Notes under the pieces: model-generated
Databases searched by the model: none
Told to the model about the DNA's origin: nothing
The model's input: the letters and a program-made list of their open reading frames with translations, nothing else
Translations under genes and position numbers: made by a program
Assembly: GCA_900465665.1 (NCBI GenBank)
Contig: UBJO01000008.1
Span: 1 to 64,000 of the forward strand
DNA from: Hyphomicrobiales bacterium
GTDB taxonomy: Bacteria; Pseudomonadota; Alphaproteobacteria; Rhizobiales; Rhizobiaceae
Reading direction: 5' to 3'
Length of the DNA stretch: 64,000 nt
Shown: in pieces, positions 16,732 to 26,382 of the stretch
Layout of the letters: the number at the start of each line of letters is the position of its first letter
How positions within the stretch are numbered: the first letter of the stretch is position 1

Positions 16732-18978
16732 ATGGATATGAACGAAATCAAAGAGATCTTTTTCCAGGAATGCGAGGAACAGCTCGCGGAACTGGAATCC
16801 GGTCTTCTGAAAATGAATGATGGCGATCGTGATCCGGAAACCGTCAACGCGGTATTTCGCGCCGTTCACTCGATCAAGGGCGGCGCTGGCGCCTTCGGTC
16901 TGGACGATCTCGTCGCCTTCGCCCATGTGTTCGAGACCACACTTGATTGCGTTCGTTCCAACAAGCTAGAGCCGACCCAGGACGTCCTGAAGGTCATGCT
17001 CAAGTCGGCCGACGTGCTTGCGGACCTGACGAATGCCGCCCGTGACGGCGGCAGCGTCGACGAAAGCCGCAGCCGTGGCCTCGTCAAGGAGCTGGAAGCG
17101 CTTGCCAACGGCGAACTCCCATCGCCGTCAGCCGTTTCCGAAGCGCCTGCAGCCGCCCCAGTGCCGGTCGCCGCAGCCCCCGTCAAGCCGACCGACGAGA
17201 GCGGCTTCGAGCCGATCCCGTTCTCGTTCGACGACTTCAGCGACGACGAGACCTTCGAGATCACCTTCAAGCCGCGCTTCGAGCTCTATTCCAAGGGCAA
17301 CGACGCGACACTGCTGTTGCGCGATCTGAGCCGCCTCGGCGAGATGAGCACCTATTGCAACATGGATGCGCTGCCGGGCCTCGACGAGCTCGACCCCGAA
17401 GCCGCCTATTTCTACTGGAACATCACGCTCAAGACCGACAAGGGCGAAGACGCGATCCGCGCGGTCTTCGAATTCGCCGAGTGGGATTGCGAACTGACCA
17501 TCACGACGGTCGCCGCCGAAGCCGAGGCCGCTCCGGCTGAGGAACTGCCGATGGTGCCGGTACCCTTCGACCTCTCGGCGCTGGATGACGGCCCGGAAGC
17601 CCCTGCTGCTGAAAAGAGCGATGCCGCCGCGGCCGTTGCCGCTGCCGAGACGGCTTCGAACGTGACGCAGATCGCGTCCGCCGCCGCCCGCGTCGAAAAG
17701 AAGGAATCGGCTGCTGCCGCCAATGCAGCCGCTGCCGCCGCCGCCCAGAACAATGCCGCCGCCAACAGCGCCGGCCAGACCATCCGCGTCGATCTCGATC
17801 GCGTCGACCGCCTGATCAACCTCGTCGGCGAGCTCGTCATCAACCAGGCGATGCTCTCCCAGAGCGTCATCGAAAACGACACGACCGGCACGTCCTCGAT
17901 CAACATGGGCCTCGAGGAGCTGCAGCAGCTCACTCGCGAGATCCAGGATTCGGTCATGGCGATCCGCGCGCAGCCGGTGAAGCCGGTCTTCCAGCGCATG
18001 TCGCGTATAGTCCGCGAAGTCGCCGACATGGTCGGCAAGTCGATCCGCCTCGTCACCGAAGGTGAAAACACCGAAGTCGACAAGACGGTTATCGACAAGC
18101 TCGCCGAGCCGCTGACCCACATGATCCGCAATGCCGTCGACCACGGCATCGAAAGCCCGGAAAAGCGCACCGCCGCCGGCAAGGATCCCGAGGGCACGAT
18201 CAAGCTCACCGCCAAGCATCGTTCGGGCCGCATCCTGATCGAACTGCAGGACGACGGCGCGGGCATCAACCGCGAACGCGTCAAGCAGAAGGCAATCGAC
18301 AACGACCTGATCTCGCCGGACGCCAACCTGACGGACGAGGAAATCGACAACCTGATCTTCGCGCCGGGCTTCTCCACGGCCGACAAGATCTCCGACATTT
18401 CCGGTCGCGGCGTCGGTATGGACGTCGTCAAGCGCTCGATCCAGGCGCTCGGTGGTCGTATCAACATCACCTCGCGGCCGGGCCAGGGCTCCGTTTTCAC
18501 CATGAGCCTGCCGCTGACGCTCGCCGTTCTCGACGGCATGGTCGTCACGGTCGCCGGCCAGACGCTCGTCGTTCCGCTGACGGCCATCGTCGAAACGCTG
18601 CAGCCGGAGGCATCCGCCATCCACTCCTTCGGCGCCAGCCATCGCCTGATCTCGATCCGCAACTCCTTCTGCCCGCTGGTCGATGTCGGTCGCATCCTGA
18701 ACTTCCGCGCCACCCAGGCCAATCCGGTCGAAGGTGTTGCCCTGCTCGTCGAATCCGAAGGCGGCGGTCAGCGCGCGCTGATGGTCGATGCGATCCAGGG
18801 TCAGCGTCAGGTCGTCATCAAGAGCCTCGAGGCGAACTACACCCACGTTCCGGGCATTGCCGCGGCAACCATCCTGGGCGACGGTCGCGTCGCGCTCATT
18901 CTCGATGTCGATGCAGTCGTGGGCGCTTCGCGCGGCCAGGCGTTGAGACAGGAAGTATCCCTGGCGGCGGCGGGTTAA
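16732..18978 (+). CDS. cheA: Chemotaxis histidine kinase CheA
   Basis: The 748-residue kinase receives receptor signals and phosphorylates CheY1, CheY2 and CheB. It has an HPt (P1) domain with phosphoacceptor H46 (AVHSIKGGAGAFG) and an acidic CheY-binding-like region (about 160-265). An Ala-rich linker (about 285-345), the dimerisation helices (about 350-410), the ATPase domain (HMIRNAVDHG, DDGAGI, GRGVGMDVV) and a C-terminal CheW-like P5 domain (about 605-740) follow. The ATG at 16732 has AGGAA upstream. All key boxes are intact. Confidence 0.97.
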   Translation: MDMNEIKEIFFQECEEQLAELESGLLKMNDGDRDPETVNAVFRAVHSIKGGAGAFGLDDLVAFAHVFETTLDCVRSNKLEPTQDVLKVMLKSADVLADLTNAARDGGSVDESRSRGLVKELEALANGELPSPSAVSEAPAAAPVPVAAAPVKPTDESGFEPIPFSFDDFSDDETFEITFKPRFELYSKGNDATLLLRDLSRLGEMSTYCNMDALPGLDELDPEAAYFYWNITLKTDKGEDAIRAVFEFAEWDCELTITTVAAEAEAAPAEELPMVPVPFDLSALDDGPEAPAAEKSDAAAAVAAAETASNVTQIASAAARVEKKESAAAANAAAAAAAQNNAAANSAGQTIRVDLDRVDRLINLVGELVINQAMLSQSVIENDTTGTSSINMGLEELQQLTREIQDSVMAIRAQPVKPVFQRMSRIVREVADMVGKSIRLVTEGENTEVDKTVIDKLAEPLTHMIRNAVDHGIESPEKRTAAGKDPEGTIKLTAKHRSGRILIELQDDGAGINRERVKQKAIDNDLISPDANLTDEEIDNLIFAPGFSTADKISDISGRGVGMDVVKRSIQALGGRINITSRPGQGSVFTMSLPLTLAVLDGMVVTVAGQTLVVPLTAIVETLQPEASAIHSFGASHRLISIRNSFCPLVDVGRILNFRATQANPVEGVALLVESEGGGQRALMVDAIQGQRQVVIKSLEANYTHVPGIAAATILGDGRVALILDVDAVVGASRGQALRQEVSLAAAG

Positions 18979-18981
18979 GTT

Positions 18982-19449
18982 ATGTCTTATATCGTGAAAA
19001 ATCTGAGCGAAGGGCACCGCGAGCTGATCGCGTTCCGCGTCGGCGATCAGGAGTTTTGCGTCAATGTCATGTCGGTTCGCGAGATCCGCGGCTGGACGCC
19101 AGCAATGGCCATGCCGCACTCGCCTTCCTACATGAAAGGGGTCATCAACCTGCGTGGCGCCGTGCTGCCGATCATCGATCTATCGGCCCGTCTCGGCATG
19201 AAGCCGACCGAGCCGACGCAGCGCCATGTCATTATTGTGGCCCAAGTTCACCGAAAAGTAGTTGGTCTGCTTGTAGATGCGGTGTCGGATATACTGACTG
19301 TTAGTGAAGACAACGTACAGCCAACGCCCGAGATCGCGTCCGAACTGCAGCGTCAGTTCGCGCGCGGGATCATGGCGATCGAAAAACGTCTGATCTGCCT
19401 GTTGGAACTGGAAGCCATATTCCCTGACGCGGAAAGCGAAGCTGCATGA
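18982..19449 (+). CDS. cheW: Chemotaxis adaptor CheW
   Basis: The 155-residue adaptor couples receptors to CheA (ELIAFRVGDQEFCVNVMSVR, then GVINLRGAVLPIIDL). It begins three bases after cheA, and its TGA overlaps the ATG of cheR. A patch at about 19229-19325 uses codons that are rare in the neighbouring genes (GTA, ATA, CGA, AGT, ACT), although the protein remains CheW-like across it. Confidence 0.95.
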   Translation: MSYIVKNLSEGHRELIAFRVGDQEFCVNVMSVREIRGWTPAMAMPHSPSYMKGVINLRGAVLPIIDLSARLGMKPTEPTQRHVIIVAQVHRKVVGLLVDAVSDILTVSEDNVQPTPEIASELQRQFARGIMAIEKRLICLLELEAIFPDAESEAA

Positions 19450-20357
19450 GTGTCTTGAGTGCAAAAGATGTGAGACCGGGGAGCCCCGACGAGGTTCTGG
19501 CGAGCGGCGAATACCCGCTGACGCGCCGCGACCTCACGGAAATCGCCGCGATGATCTACTCGGATGCGGGTATCTTCCTCAACGAGACCAAGGCATCGCT
19601 GGTCTATTCGCGTCTTTCCAAGCACATTCGCAATCTCGGCCTGTCAGGCTTCCGCGAATACTGTTCGCTGGTGTCTTCGCAGGCGGGTGCCGCGCCGCGC
19701 CGCGAAATGCTGTCGCATCTGACGACCAATTTCACGCGCTTCTTCCGTGAAAACCATCACTTCGAGCATATGCGCGATCACGTGCTGCCGGAGCTCTTGC
19801 AGCGTGCCAAGTCGGGCGGTCGCGTCCGCATCTGGTCGGCCGCCTCGTCGGATGGCCAGGAGCCCTATTCGATCGCGCTCACCGTCCTGTCGATGATGCC
19901 GAATGTCGCCGATTACGATTTCAAGATCCTCGCGACCGACATTGATCCGAAGATCCTCGCCATCGCCCGCGCCGGCGCCTACGACGAAAGCGCGCTTGAG
20001 ACAGTTTCGCCCGCCATGCGCAAGCAGTGGTTCAGCGAAGTCAATATCGACGGGCGCCGCAAGTTCCAGGTCGATGACCGCGTCAAGCGGCTGATCACCT
20101 ATAACGAGCTCAACCTGATGGCCCAGTGGCCGTTCAAGGGCAAGTTCGACGTCATTTTCTGCCGCAACGTCGTGATCTATTTCGATGAACCGACCCAGAT
20201 GAAGATCTGGTCGCGCTTCGCCGAGCTCATGCCCGAAGGCGGTCATCTCTATATCGGCCACTCCGAGCGGGTGTCCGGCGATTCCAAGCATGTCTTCGAC
20301 AATATCGGTATCACCACGTACCGCTATACGACCAAGGGCCTTGGGAGGAAGGGATGA
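19446..20357 (+). CDS. cheR: Chemoreceptor methyltransferase CheR
   Basis: The 303-residue enzyme methylates glutamates on chemoreceptors using S-adenosylmethionine. The N-terminal helical domain (about 20-85) contains [11 protein letters not shown], and the Rossmann-like catalytic domain has [14 protein letters not shown] (cofactor site) and [11 protein letters not shown]. Its ATG overlaps the cheW stop and its stop overlaps the cheB ATG, both as ATGA, which suggests tight translational coupling. Confidence 0.96.
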   Translation: MSVLSAKDVRPGSPDEVLASGEYPLTRRDLTEIAAMIYSDAGIFLNETKASLVYSRLSKHIRNLGLSGFREYCSLVSSQAGAAPRREMLSHLTTNFTRFFRENHHFEHMRDHVLPELLQRAKSGGRVRIWSAASSDGQEPYSIALTVLSMMPNVADYDFKILATDIDPKILAIARAGAYDESALETVSPAMRKQWFSEVNIDGRRKFQVDDRVKRLITYNELNLMAQWPFKGKFDVIFCRNVVIYFDEPTQMKIWSRFAELMPEGGHLYIGHSERVSGDSKHVFDNIGITTYRYTTKGLGRKG

Positions 20358-21394
20358 GCATGGCGGCACGTGTTCTCGTTGTTGACGATTCTCCCACCAT
20401 GCGCGGTCTCATCACCGCCGTGCTGCAGTCCGATCCTGACGTCGATGTCATCGGCCAGGCCGGCGACGCCATGGAAGCGCGCGAGGCGATCAAGAAGCTC
20501 AATCCGGATGTCGTGACGCTCGATATCGAGATGCCGAACATGAACGGCCTCGATTTTCTCGAAAAGATCATGCGTCTGCGCCCGATGCCCGTCATCATGG
20601 TCTCGACGCTGACGCATCGCGGCACCAACGCGACGCTCGCGGCATTGGAGATCGGCGCGTTCGATTGCGTGAGCAAGCCGCAGCCGGGCGATATGCGCCC
20701 CTTCGCCGACCTCGCCGAGAAGGTGAAGGCCGCTGCCCGTTCGCAGCGCCGTCCCGTCATGGCACCGCAGCCTGTCGCGCCGCCGCCCGCGGTTGCCGAT
20801 TATCGCGTCGGCCGCAAGGTGGTCGCGATCGGCTCGTCGACCGGTGGCGTGGAAGCTTTGATCGCCGTGCTGCAGAAATTCCCGGCCAACTGCCCGCCGA
20901 CCGTGATCACGCAGCATATGCCGTCGACCTTCACCAAGAGCTTCGCGGAGCGGCTGAACCGCCTCTGTGCGCCTGTCGTGCAGGAAGCGACGGATGGCGC
21001 GCGGCTCGAAATCGGCAAGATCTATCTGGCCCCCGGCGGCGAGCGGCACCTGCAGGTGGTCAACCCATCCGCACCCTGCTGCCGCCTTCTCGAGCGCGAG
21101 CCGGTCAATGGTCACCGGCCCTCGGTCGATGTTCTCTTTGATTCCGTCGCCGAGCTTGCGGGTCGCAATGCTGTCGGCGTGATCCTGACCGGAATGGGTC
21201 GCGACGGCGCCGCCGGTCTCCTGAAAATGCGCCATGCAGGCGCCCGTACCCTCGGACAGAACGAAAAGACCTCGGTGGTCTACGGGATGCCGCGGGTAGC
21301 TTTCGAACTCGGCGCTGTCGAACAGCAGCTGCCGCTTAATGCCATTGGCGAGGAAATCTTGAAGATGACCGCCCGTAAGGAAGGAACTGACTAA
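20354..21394 (+). CDS. cheB: Chemoreceptor methylesterase/deamidase CheB
   Basis: The 346-residue enzyme removes receptor methyl groups when phosphorylated. The receiver domain has D57 (TLDIEMPNM). The esterase domain has the catalytic Ser in [11 protein letters not shown], His in [12 protein letters not shown] and Asp in [12 protein letters not shown] linker of about 40 residues joins the two parts. It overlaps cheR upstream, and its TAA shares a base with the cheY2 ATG. Confidence 0.97.
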   Translation: MSMAARVLVVDDSPTMRGLITAVLQSDPDVDVIGQAGDAMEAREAIKKLNPDVVTLDIEMPNMNGLDFLEKIMRLRPMPVIMVSTLTHRGTNATLAALEIGAFDCVSKPQPGDMRPFADLAEKVKAAARSQRRPVMAPQPVAPPPAVADYRVGRKVVAIGSSTGGVEALIAVLQKFPANCPPTVITQHMPSTFTKSFAERLNRLCAPVVQEATDGARLEIGKIYLAPGGERHLQVVNPSAPCCRLLEREPVNGHRPSVDVLFDSVAELAGRNAVGVILTGMGRDGAAGLLKMRHAGARTLGQNEKTSVVYGMPRVAFELGAVEQQLPLNAIGEEILKMTARKEGTD

Positions 21395-21783
21395 TGTCAC
21401 TCGCAGAGAAAATCAAAGTTCTGATCGTCGACGATCAGGTCACCAGCCGCCTGCTGCTCAGCGACGCGCTGACCCAGCTCGGCTTCAAGCAGATCACCGC
21501 CGCCGGCGATGGCGTGCAGGGCATGAAGATCATGGCCCAGCAGCCGCACCACCTGGTCATCTCGGACTTCAACATGCCGAATATGGACGGTCTCGGCTTC
21601 TTGCAGGCCGTTCGCAGCAATCCGACGACCAAGAAGGCCGCCTTCATCATCCTGACCGCGCAGGGCGACCGCGCGCTGGTCACCAAGGCTGCGGCGCTTG
21701 GCGCCAACAACGTCCTGGCAAAGCCCTTCACCATCGAAAAGATGAAGGCGGCCATCGAGGCCGTATTTGGAGCATTGAAATGA
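21394..21783 (+). CDS. cheY2: Chemotaxis response regulator CheY2
   Basis: The 129-residue receiver domain has acidic pair D13/D14, phosphoacceptor D58 (VISDFNMPN), Thr in ILTAQGD and Lys in LAKPFT. In Sinorhizobium, CheY2-P is the motor-active regulator that slows unidirectional rotation. The start overlaps the cheB stop (TAATG) and the stop overlaps the cheD start (ATGA). Confidence 0.94.
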   Translation: MSLAEKIKVLIVDDQVTSRLLLSDALTQLGFKQITAAGDGVQGMKIMAQQPHHLVISDFNMPNMDGLGFLQAVRSNPTTKKAAFIILTAQGDRALVTKAAALGANNVLAKPFTIEKMKAAIEAVFGALK

Positions 21784-22334
21784 CGATCGAGGTTGCGGCC
21801 CGCCGTGTTCACATCATTCAGGGCGAATGGAAGGTCCTGAATGATCCGAACGCGGTCTTGACGACCATTCTTGGCTCGTGCGTGGCTGCATGCCTACGGG
21901 ATCCTGTGGCCGGCGTGGGGGGGATGAACCACTTCCTTCTGCCGGGCAACGCCACGACGCCTATGACGGGGGGAGATGCGACGCGCTATGGCGTGCATCT
22001 CATGGAACTGCTGATCAACGGTCTCTTGAAGCAGGGCGCGCGTCGCGACCGCCTGGAAGCCAAGATCTTCGGAGGAGCGAAGACGATCTCGACATTCTCG
22101 AATGTCGGGGAACAGAATGCCGCTTTTGCCACGCAGTTTCTGAAGGATGAAGGCATCCCCATCGTCGGTTCCAGTACCGGCGGCGATCACGGGCGCAAGC
22201 TCGAGTTCTGGCCGGTCTCCGGTCGCGCTCGACAGTACCCGCTCACAGGTGCCGAAACCCAGAAGACCGTCGCGCTCGAACAGCGTCCGGTTGCCCCGCA
22301 GAAGCCAGTTGAAACCAGTATCGAATTCTTCTGA
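21780..22334 (+). CDS. cheD: Chemoreceptor glutamine deamidase CheD
   Basis: The 184-residue enzyme deamidates receptor glutamines. The catalytic Cys (C34 in LGSCVAACL) and His (H51 in GGMNHFLLP) are present, as is the conserved [10 protein letters not shown] stretch. A short polar tail follows the domain. It is translationally coupled to cheY2 and followed after 12 bases by cheT. Confidence 0.95.
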   Translation: MTIEVAARRVHIIQGEWKVLNDPNAVLTTILGSCVAACLRDPVAGVGGMNHFLLPGNATTPMTGGDATRYGVHLMELLINGLLKQGARRDRLEAKIFGGAKTISTFSNVGEQNAAFATQFLKDEGIPIVGSSTGGDHGRKLEFWPVSGRARQYPLTGAETQKTVALEQRPVAPQKPVETSIEFF

Positions 22335-22346
22335 GCCGAGGTCCTA

Positions 22347-22739
22347 ATGAACGTGAATGCACAGGCGGATCAACCGTCGCCGGTCGAAGCTCTGCCAGAT
22401 ATCCTGATGCGGGTGGTGTCCGAACTGCACGACGTCGCCTATCTGATTGAACGCATCGAACCTCAGCTTCTTGAGATCGGCGGTGAAAATCTGCTGAACG
22501 CGCCCGAGAGCATGAAGGTCCTGCAGGGGATCGACCTTGCCGTGCAGAAGGCGCGTGGGATCGCCGAGTTCATCGACACGATAACCGGCGAGATCTCCAA
22601 CGAATGGATGGTCGACGTCGCAACCGCGCTCAGCCTCGTGAAACTGAGCGAAATGCAGCGCGCACTGGGCGGTAGTGGCATGCGCCATGGCCACTCCCAG
22701 CCGATGAACAAGGCGGCCGGCGACTTCGATTTCTTCTAG
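22347..22739 (+). CDS. cheT: Chemotaxis protein CheT
   Basis: The 130-residue protein occupies the place of CheT (Orf10), the last gene of the rhizobial che operon. It appears mostly helical and ends in an acidic/aromatic tail (AGDFDFF) that recalls the CheY-binding C-terminus of CheZ phosphatases. A CheZ-like role is an inference from that tail and the locus. No stable hairpin follows it, and a separate promoter-like element precedes fliF. Confidence 0.8.
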   Translation: MNVNAQADQPSPVEALPDILMRVVSELHDVAYLIERIEPQLLEIGGENLLNAPESMKVLQGIDLAVQKARGIAEFIDTITGEISNEWMVDVATALSLVKLSEMQRALGGSGMRHGHSQPMNKAAGDFDFF

Positions 22740-22774
22740 TCGGCCACCTTCGCAGGACGTCAATACGAAACGCT

Positions 22775-22800
22775 CGCACAAGTTTCGGCTTCTATAGGTC
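22775..22800 (+). promoter_or_regulatory. CAAG-N9-CTA promoter-like element of fliF
   Basis: CGCACAAG, nine bases, then CTATAGGTC (from 22792). Closely similar elements with the same spacing precede the FliH-like gene, flgB and motA (minus strand). It lies 50 bases upstream of the fliF ATG. A role as the Rem-dependent class II promoter is inferred. Confidence 0.5.
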
Positions 22801-22849
22801 AAATTAGGCGATAGGCCTGCTTTGTCTGTAAAGATCGTGCGAGAACAGA

Positions 22850-24538
22850 ATGAATCTGTTAAATCAATTACTTCCGGTTATTAGGAACTTCAGTTCCCTT
22901 GGGCGGAATCGCCTGCTGGCGTTGGCCGGCATCGGGGTGGTTTCCGTGGCGCTCATTCTCGGCGCCGCTCTCTTCGTAAACAAACCCGCTCAAGAAACGC
23001 TGTATGTCGGGCTCGATTCGTCCGATCTGAACCAGATCAGCATTGCGCTCGCCGAATCGAACATCGCGTTTCAGGTCGGTTCCGACGGTTCGAGCATCAC
23101 CGTGCCAGCAGGCATGACTGGCAAGTCGCGTCTGCTGCTCGCCGAAAAGGGCCTGCCCAACAGCAACAATGCTGGCTACGAACTCTTCGACAAGGTCGGC
23201 TCGCTCGGTCTGACCTCCTTCATGCAGGAAGTAACCCGCGTTCGCGCACTGGAAGGTGAGATTGGCCGCACGATCCAATCGATCTCCGGCGTATCGGCCG
23301 CACGCGTGCACATCGTCATGCCCGAGGTCGGCAATTTCCGCCGCGCCGAGCAGAAGCCGACGGCATCCGTCATGCTGCGAGCGAGTGCCTCGACCGGCCG
23401 CGCCGCGGCAAGCTCCATCCGTCACCTTGTCGCCTCGGCCGTACCGGGGCTTGATGTCGGTGACGTGACCATTCTCGATTCCGCCGGCCAGCTGCTCGCT
23501 TCCGGCGACGAGGCCAGCAACAGCAACCTCAATCGCTCGCTCGGCATCGTCCAGAACGTTCAGGACGAAATCGGCTCCAACATCGACAAGGCGCTCTCGC
23601 CGTTCCTCGGCATGGACAACTTCCGCTCCAGCGTCACCGCCGACCTGAACACGGACGCGCAGCAGATCCAGGAAACCGTCTACGATCCGGAATCCAAGGT
23701 CGAACGCTCCATCCGCACCACCAAGGAAGCGGCCCAGTCCCAGCAGACATCGAACGACAACGCTGCCACCGTGCAGCAGAACGTTCCGCAGGCCGCTCCG
23801 CCAAGTGGTGGTTCGAACGGTCCCGCCTCGCAGGACAAGTCCGACAAGAAGGAAGAGCAGACCAACTACGAGATCAACAGCAAGACCACGGCAACGACCC
23901 GCAACAGCTACAAGGTCGAGAAGCTCTCGATCGCGGTGGTCGTCAACAAGGGTCGTATCGCCCAGATGGTCGGTGAACCCGTCGACCAGGCGAAGATCGA
24001 TGCCTATCTTGCCGAGATGCAGAAGATCGTCGCCTCGGCCGCCGGCATCCGTACCGATCGTGGCGACGTGGTCACCGTCACGGCCATGGACTTCCTCGAA
24101 AACCAGCTCCTCGAAGAAACCGGTTCCGGCGTCCGCGTCATGGACATGTTGAGCCGCAACCTCGCCGGCATCATCAACTCGCTCGCCTTCGTGGTCGTCG
24201 CCTTCCTGGTCATCTGGATGGGTGTCCGTCCGATGGTCCGCAGCATGACCGGTGGCGGCGCGGCAATCGCCGGCGACACTTCGATCGAAAGCGCCGGCCT
24301 CGAACTCCCGGACTTCGCTCCGGCAGGAGACGCCAGCGGCGGGGCCCTCATGGATGGCTTCGGCTCGGACTTCGGCTTCGACAGCACCGAAGATCTCCTC
24401 AGTCTCGGCGACGACGACGGCAGCTTCAATCGCCGCGTCAAGGAAGGGCCGGAGCGCAAGCTCGCCCGAATGGTCGAGATCAATGAGGAACGCGCAGCGA
24501 AAATCCTCAGAAAATGGGCGGTCGACAACGCCGCGTAA
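22850..24538 (+). CDS. fliF: Flagellar MS-ring protein FliF
   Basis: The 562-residue protein forms the inner membrane ring on which the motor is built. It has a first membrane segment at about 23-45, periplasmic ring-building domains (LLLAEKGLPN, VSAARVHIVMPE), a low-complexity polar region at about 285-345, a second membrane segment at about 445-465 and a cytoplasmic tail that binds FliG. The ATG at 22850 follows GAGAACAG. A strong terminator follows the stop. Confidence 0.97.
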   Translation: MNLLNQLLPVIRNFSSLGRNRLLALAGIGVVSVALILGAALFVNKPAQETLYVGLDSSDLNQISIALAESNIAFQVGSDGSSITVPAGMTGKSRLLLAEKGLPNSNNAGYELFDKVGSLGLTSFMQEVTRVRALEGEIGRTIQSISGVSAARVHIVMPEVGNFRRAEQKPTASVMLRASASTGRAAASSIRHLVASAVPGLDVGDVTILDSAGQLLASGDEASNSNLNRSLGIVQNVQDEIGSNIDKALSPFLGMDNFRSSVTADLNTDAQQIQETVYDPESKVERSIRTTKEAAQSQQTSNDNAATVQQNVPQAAPPSGGSNGPASQDKSDKKEEQTNYEINSKTTATTRNSYKVEKLSIAVVVNKGRIAQMVGEPVDQAKIDAYLAEMQKIVASAAGIRTDRGDVVTVTAMDFLENQLLEETGSGVRVMDMLSRNLAGIINSLAFVVVAFLVIWMGVRPMVRSMTGGGAAIAGDTSIESAGLELPDFAPAGDASGGALMDGFGSDFGFDSTEDLLSLGDDDGSFNRRVKEGPERKLARMVEINEERAAKILRKWAVDNAA

Positions 24539-24541
24539 CAA

Positions 24542-24572
24542 AAGGGCCGGGAAACCGGCCCTTATCTTTTTT
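24542..24572 (+). terminator. Terminator after fliF
   Basis: A perfect 9-bp stem AAGGGCCGG / CCGGCCCTT with a GAAA loop is followed by a T-rich run. It starts three bases after the fliF stop and closes the chemotaxis-fliF unit. Confidence 0.92.
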
Positions 24573-24851
24573 GGCACATCGCACACACGAAAACGGTGCA
24601 TGACTCGCGTTTGACGCGAATCGTATTGCCATATGGCCTCGAATCATCTTAGCTTACTATAACTTCTAAGAGATGAATTCTTTGTGCGAATCGACGCACA
24701 GTTCGCGGCGAAAGTAAATCCCCAGAACTCGGAGATGGTGGTTTGCATTCATTGACGTACCCTTGGATGATTCGCGGAGAAGGTGCATTTCTTTGCTGAA
24801 AGACGGGATCAAGTTTTTTTCGTGATAGGTTCTCAGCCTCAGGAATTGCCA
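24573..24851 (+). promoter_or_regulatory. visN upstream region with two dyads
   Basis: No gene lies here. Two perfect inverted repeats are present: TCGCGT-TTG-ACGCGA at 24605-24619 and TGTGCG-N6-CGCACA at 24683-24700. Both overlap the heptamer CGAATCG, which also occurs in a dyad upstream of rem. LuxR-type regulators usually bind such dyads, so these are candidate VisN/VisR operators. No clear -35/-10 pair could be assigned. Confidence 0.4.
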
Positions 24852-25598
24852 ATGGACATGCATATATTGCAAGCTCTCAAGAGCGAAACGAGGACAGGGA
24901 ACTTCGTTGGCATTGCTGCGGCCAACCTGTCATCGCGCTCGGAACTCATTGCCCAGCTGTGCGAGATAGCGGGCACGGGAAGGTTGCAGCCAGGGCTGGG
25001 TATCCTGACTGATTACGTGGGCGCTTCGCACTATCTCCTGGCACGCGCCGATCTCTTGCAGGAAGCCGGCCTCGATTTCGTGGTCTCTTCCGATTGGCCT
25101 TTCGATCTTGTGACCAATCTCGCCGAAGCATTCGTCGGCGGTTTCGGCCGCGCGACCGAGCTTGAGAAGTGCATGCAGCTCTTCCAGCCGCACTTCGCCG
25201 TCCTGCCTGACACAGCCGACGTTCCCGATGGCGCAAGCCGCCAGTACTGCTCGCTGATGTTCAATATCGGGCGCTCGCGCCTGGCACTGATGTTCCTGTT
25301 CGACGATGGCTTCATCCTCTCGCAGGAGCGCCTGCGGGATGTCGGCCTGCTGACCGCCTATTACACCAGCCTGCTGCAGTATAGCGGTACCAAGTCGGAT
25401 CGCGATTTCGAACTGACCGATCGCGAACTCGAATGTCTGTTCTGGATTGCCGAAGGCAAGACCAGCGACGAAATCGCGATGATCCTCGGTATCTCGCGAA
25501 ACACGATCAACAACTACATCACCAGCGTCATGCGCAAGACGGCGACGAAGACCCGTTCTGAAGCCATTGCTTTCGCTGTCAGAAACAACCTGGTGTAA
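24852..25598 (+). CDS. visN: LuxR-type flagellar master regulator VisN
   Basis: The 248-residue protein is one half of the VisN/VisR pair that switches on rem and thereby the flagellar, motility and chemotaxis genes in rhizobia. The N-terminal region (about 20-170) resembles a ligand-binding domain; the LuxR helix-turn-helix is at about 185-245 (LTDRELECLFW, SRNTINNYITSVMRK). The ATG at 24852 has AGGAA six to seven bases upstream; an ATG at 24783 would add 23 unrelated residues. visR starts 13 bases after its stop. Confidence 0.92.
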   Translation: MDMHILQALKSETRTGNFVGIAAANLSSRSELIAQLCEIAGTGRLQPGLGILTDYVGASHYLLARADLLQEAGLDFVVSSDWPFDLVTNLAEAFVGGFGRATELEKCMQLFQPHFAVLPDTADVPDGASRQYCSLMFNIGRSRLALMFLFDDGFILSQERLRDVGLLTAYYTSLLQYSGTKSDRDFELTDRELECLFWIAEGKTSDEIAMILGISRNTINNYITSVMRKTATKTRSEAIAFAVRNNLV

Positions 25599-25611
25599 GG
25601 AGGGCGCGCTC

Positions 25612-26361
25612 ATGGCATATGCATCGGGCCGGTCGATCAGCAGCTCCGACACCATCTCGCGCTCCACGCGCGCCAACAGGGTCAGCAGCCGATCCGATCT
25701 CTTCCCGCGCCTGGTCGCCATGCAGAAGCTCGCCGACGCGCAGAACTTCGCAGTCTACCGCATGTCGGGCTCAGGCCTGCCCGCCAAGCAGCGCCTGATC
25801 TGCGAGCTGGAGAACTGGGGTTCGGCCAACGCCTCGTTGCACAAGGCCTTTGTCGATGCCTACGGCGATGCGCTGATCGAACATGTCGAGAAGTCGCTCC
25901 TGCCGCTCGCATGGGCCGGCAGCCATGATCGCAGCTTCCCCGGCGCGATCGGCATGGCGCCATTCGTCGTGCGGCTTCCGGATGGCCTCGTGCCGTTCTC
26001 CGGCCTCGCTTTCCCCGTTCGCCTGGGCGCGATCGGCAATGGCTTCGTCGTTTTCACGGGCGATGATCTTGATCCGCCGAACGACATGGTCGTCGAGCTG
26101 CACGGCCGCGCCTGCCAGGTGATGATCGACCTGCTCTCGCTCGACGAACGCCGCGTGGCCGCCGCCGAAGCGCTCAGCGAACGCGAGATCGCCTGCCTGC
26201 AGCTCGCCGGCGACGGCCGTATCAGCGAAGAAATTGCCGACAAGCTCGGCCTGTCGGTGCACACCGTCAATGCCTATCTCGGCTCGGCGACGATCAAGCT
26301 GGATTCGGTCAACCGCATCCAGGCGATCGCCAAGGCGATACGGCTCGGCTACATCAGCTGA
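25612..26361 (+). CDS. visR: LuxR-type flagellar master regulator VisR
   Basis: The 249-residue partner of VisN has an N-terminal sensory-like region and a C-terminal LuxR helix-turn-helix at about 180-245 (LSEREIACLQLA, SVHTVNAYLGSATIKL). The ATG at 25612 has a strong AAGGAGG upstream, overlapping the visN stop region. It converges with the minus-strand flagellar operon; only 21 bases separate the stops, and no terminator hairpin is visible. Confidence 0.92.
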   Translation: MAYASGRSISSSDTISRSTRANRVSSRSDLFPRLVAMQKLADAQNFAVYRMSGSGLPAKQRLICELENWGSANASLHKAFVDAYGDALIEHVEKSLLPLAWAGSHDRSFPGAIGMAPFVVRLPDGLVPFSGLAFPVRLGAIGNGFVVFTGDDLDPPNDMVVELHGRACQVMIDLLSLDERRVAAAEALSEREIACLQLAGDGRISEEIADKLGLSVHTVNAYLGSATIKLDSVNRIQAIAKAIRLGYIS

Positions 26362-26382
26362 GAATTGATTCGGATTGGATAG

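Noticed and set aside
17128..19119. A 660-codon minus-strand frame opposite cheA
   Set aside because: Low-complexity shadow of cheA; no start site or family resemblance.
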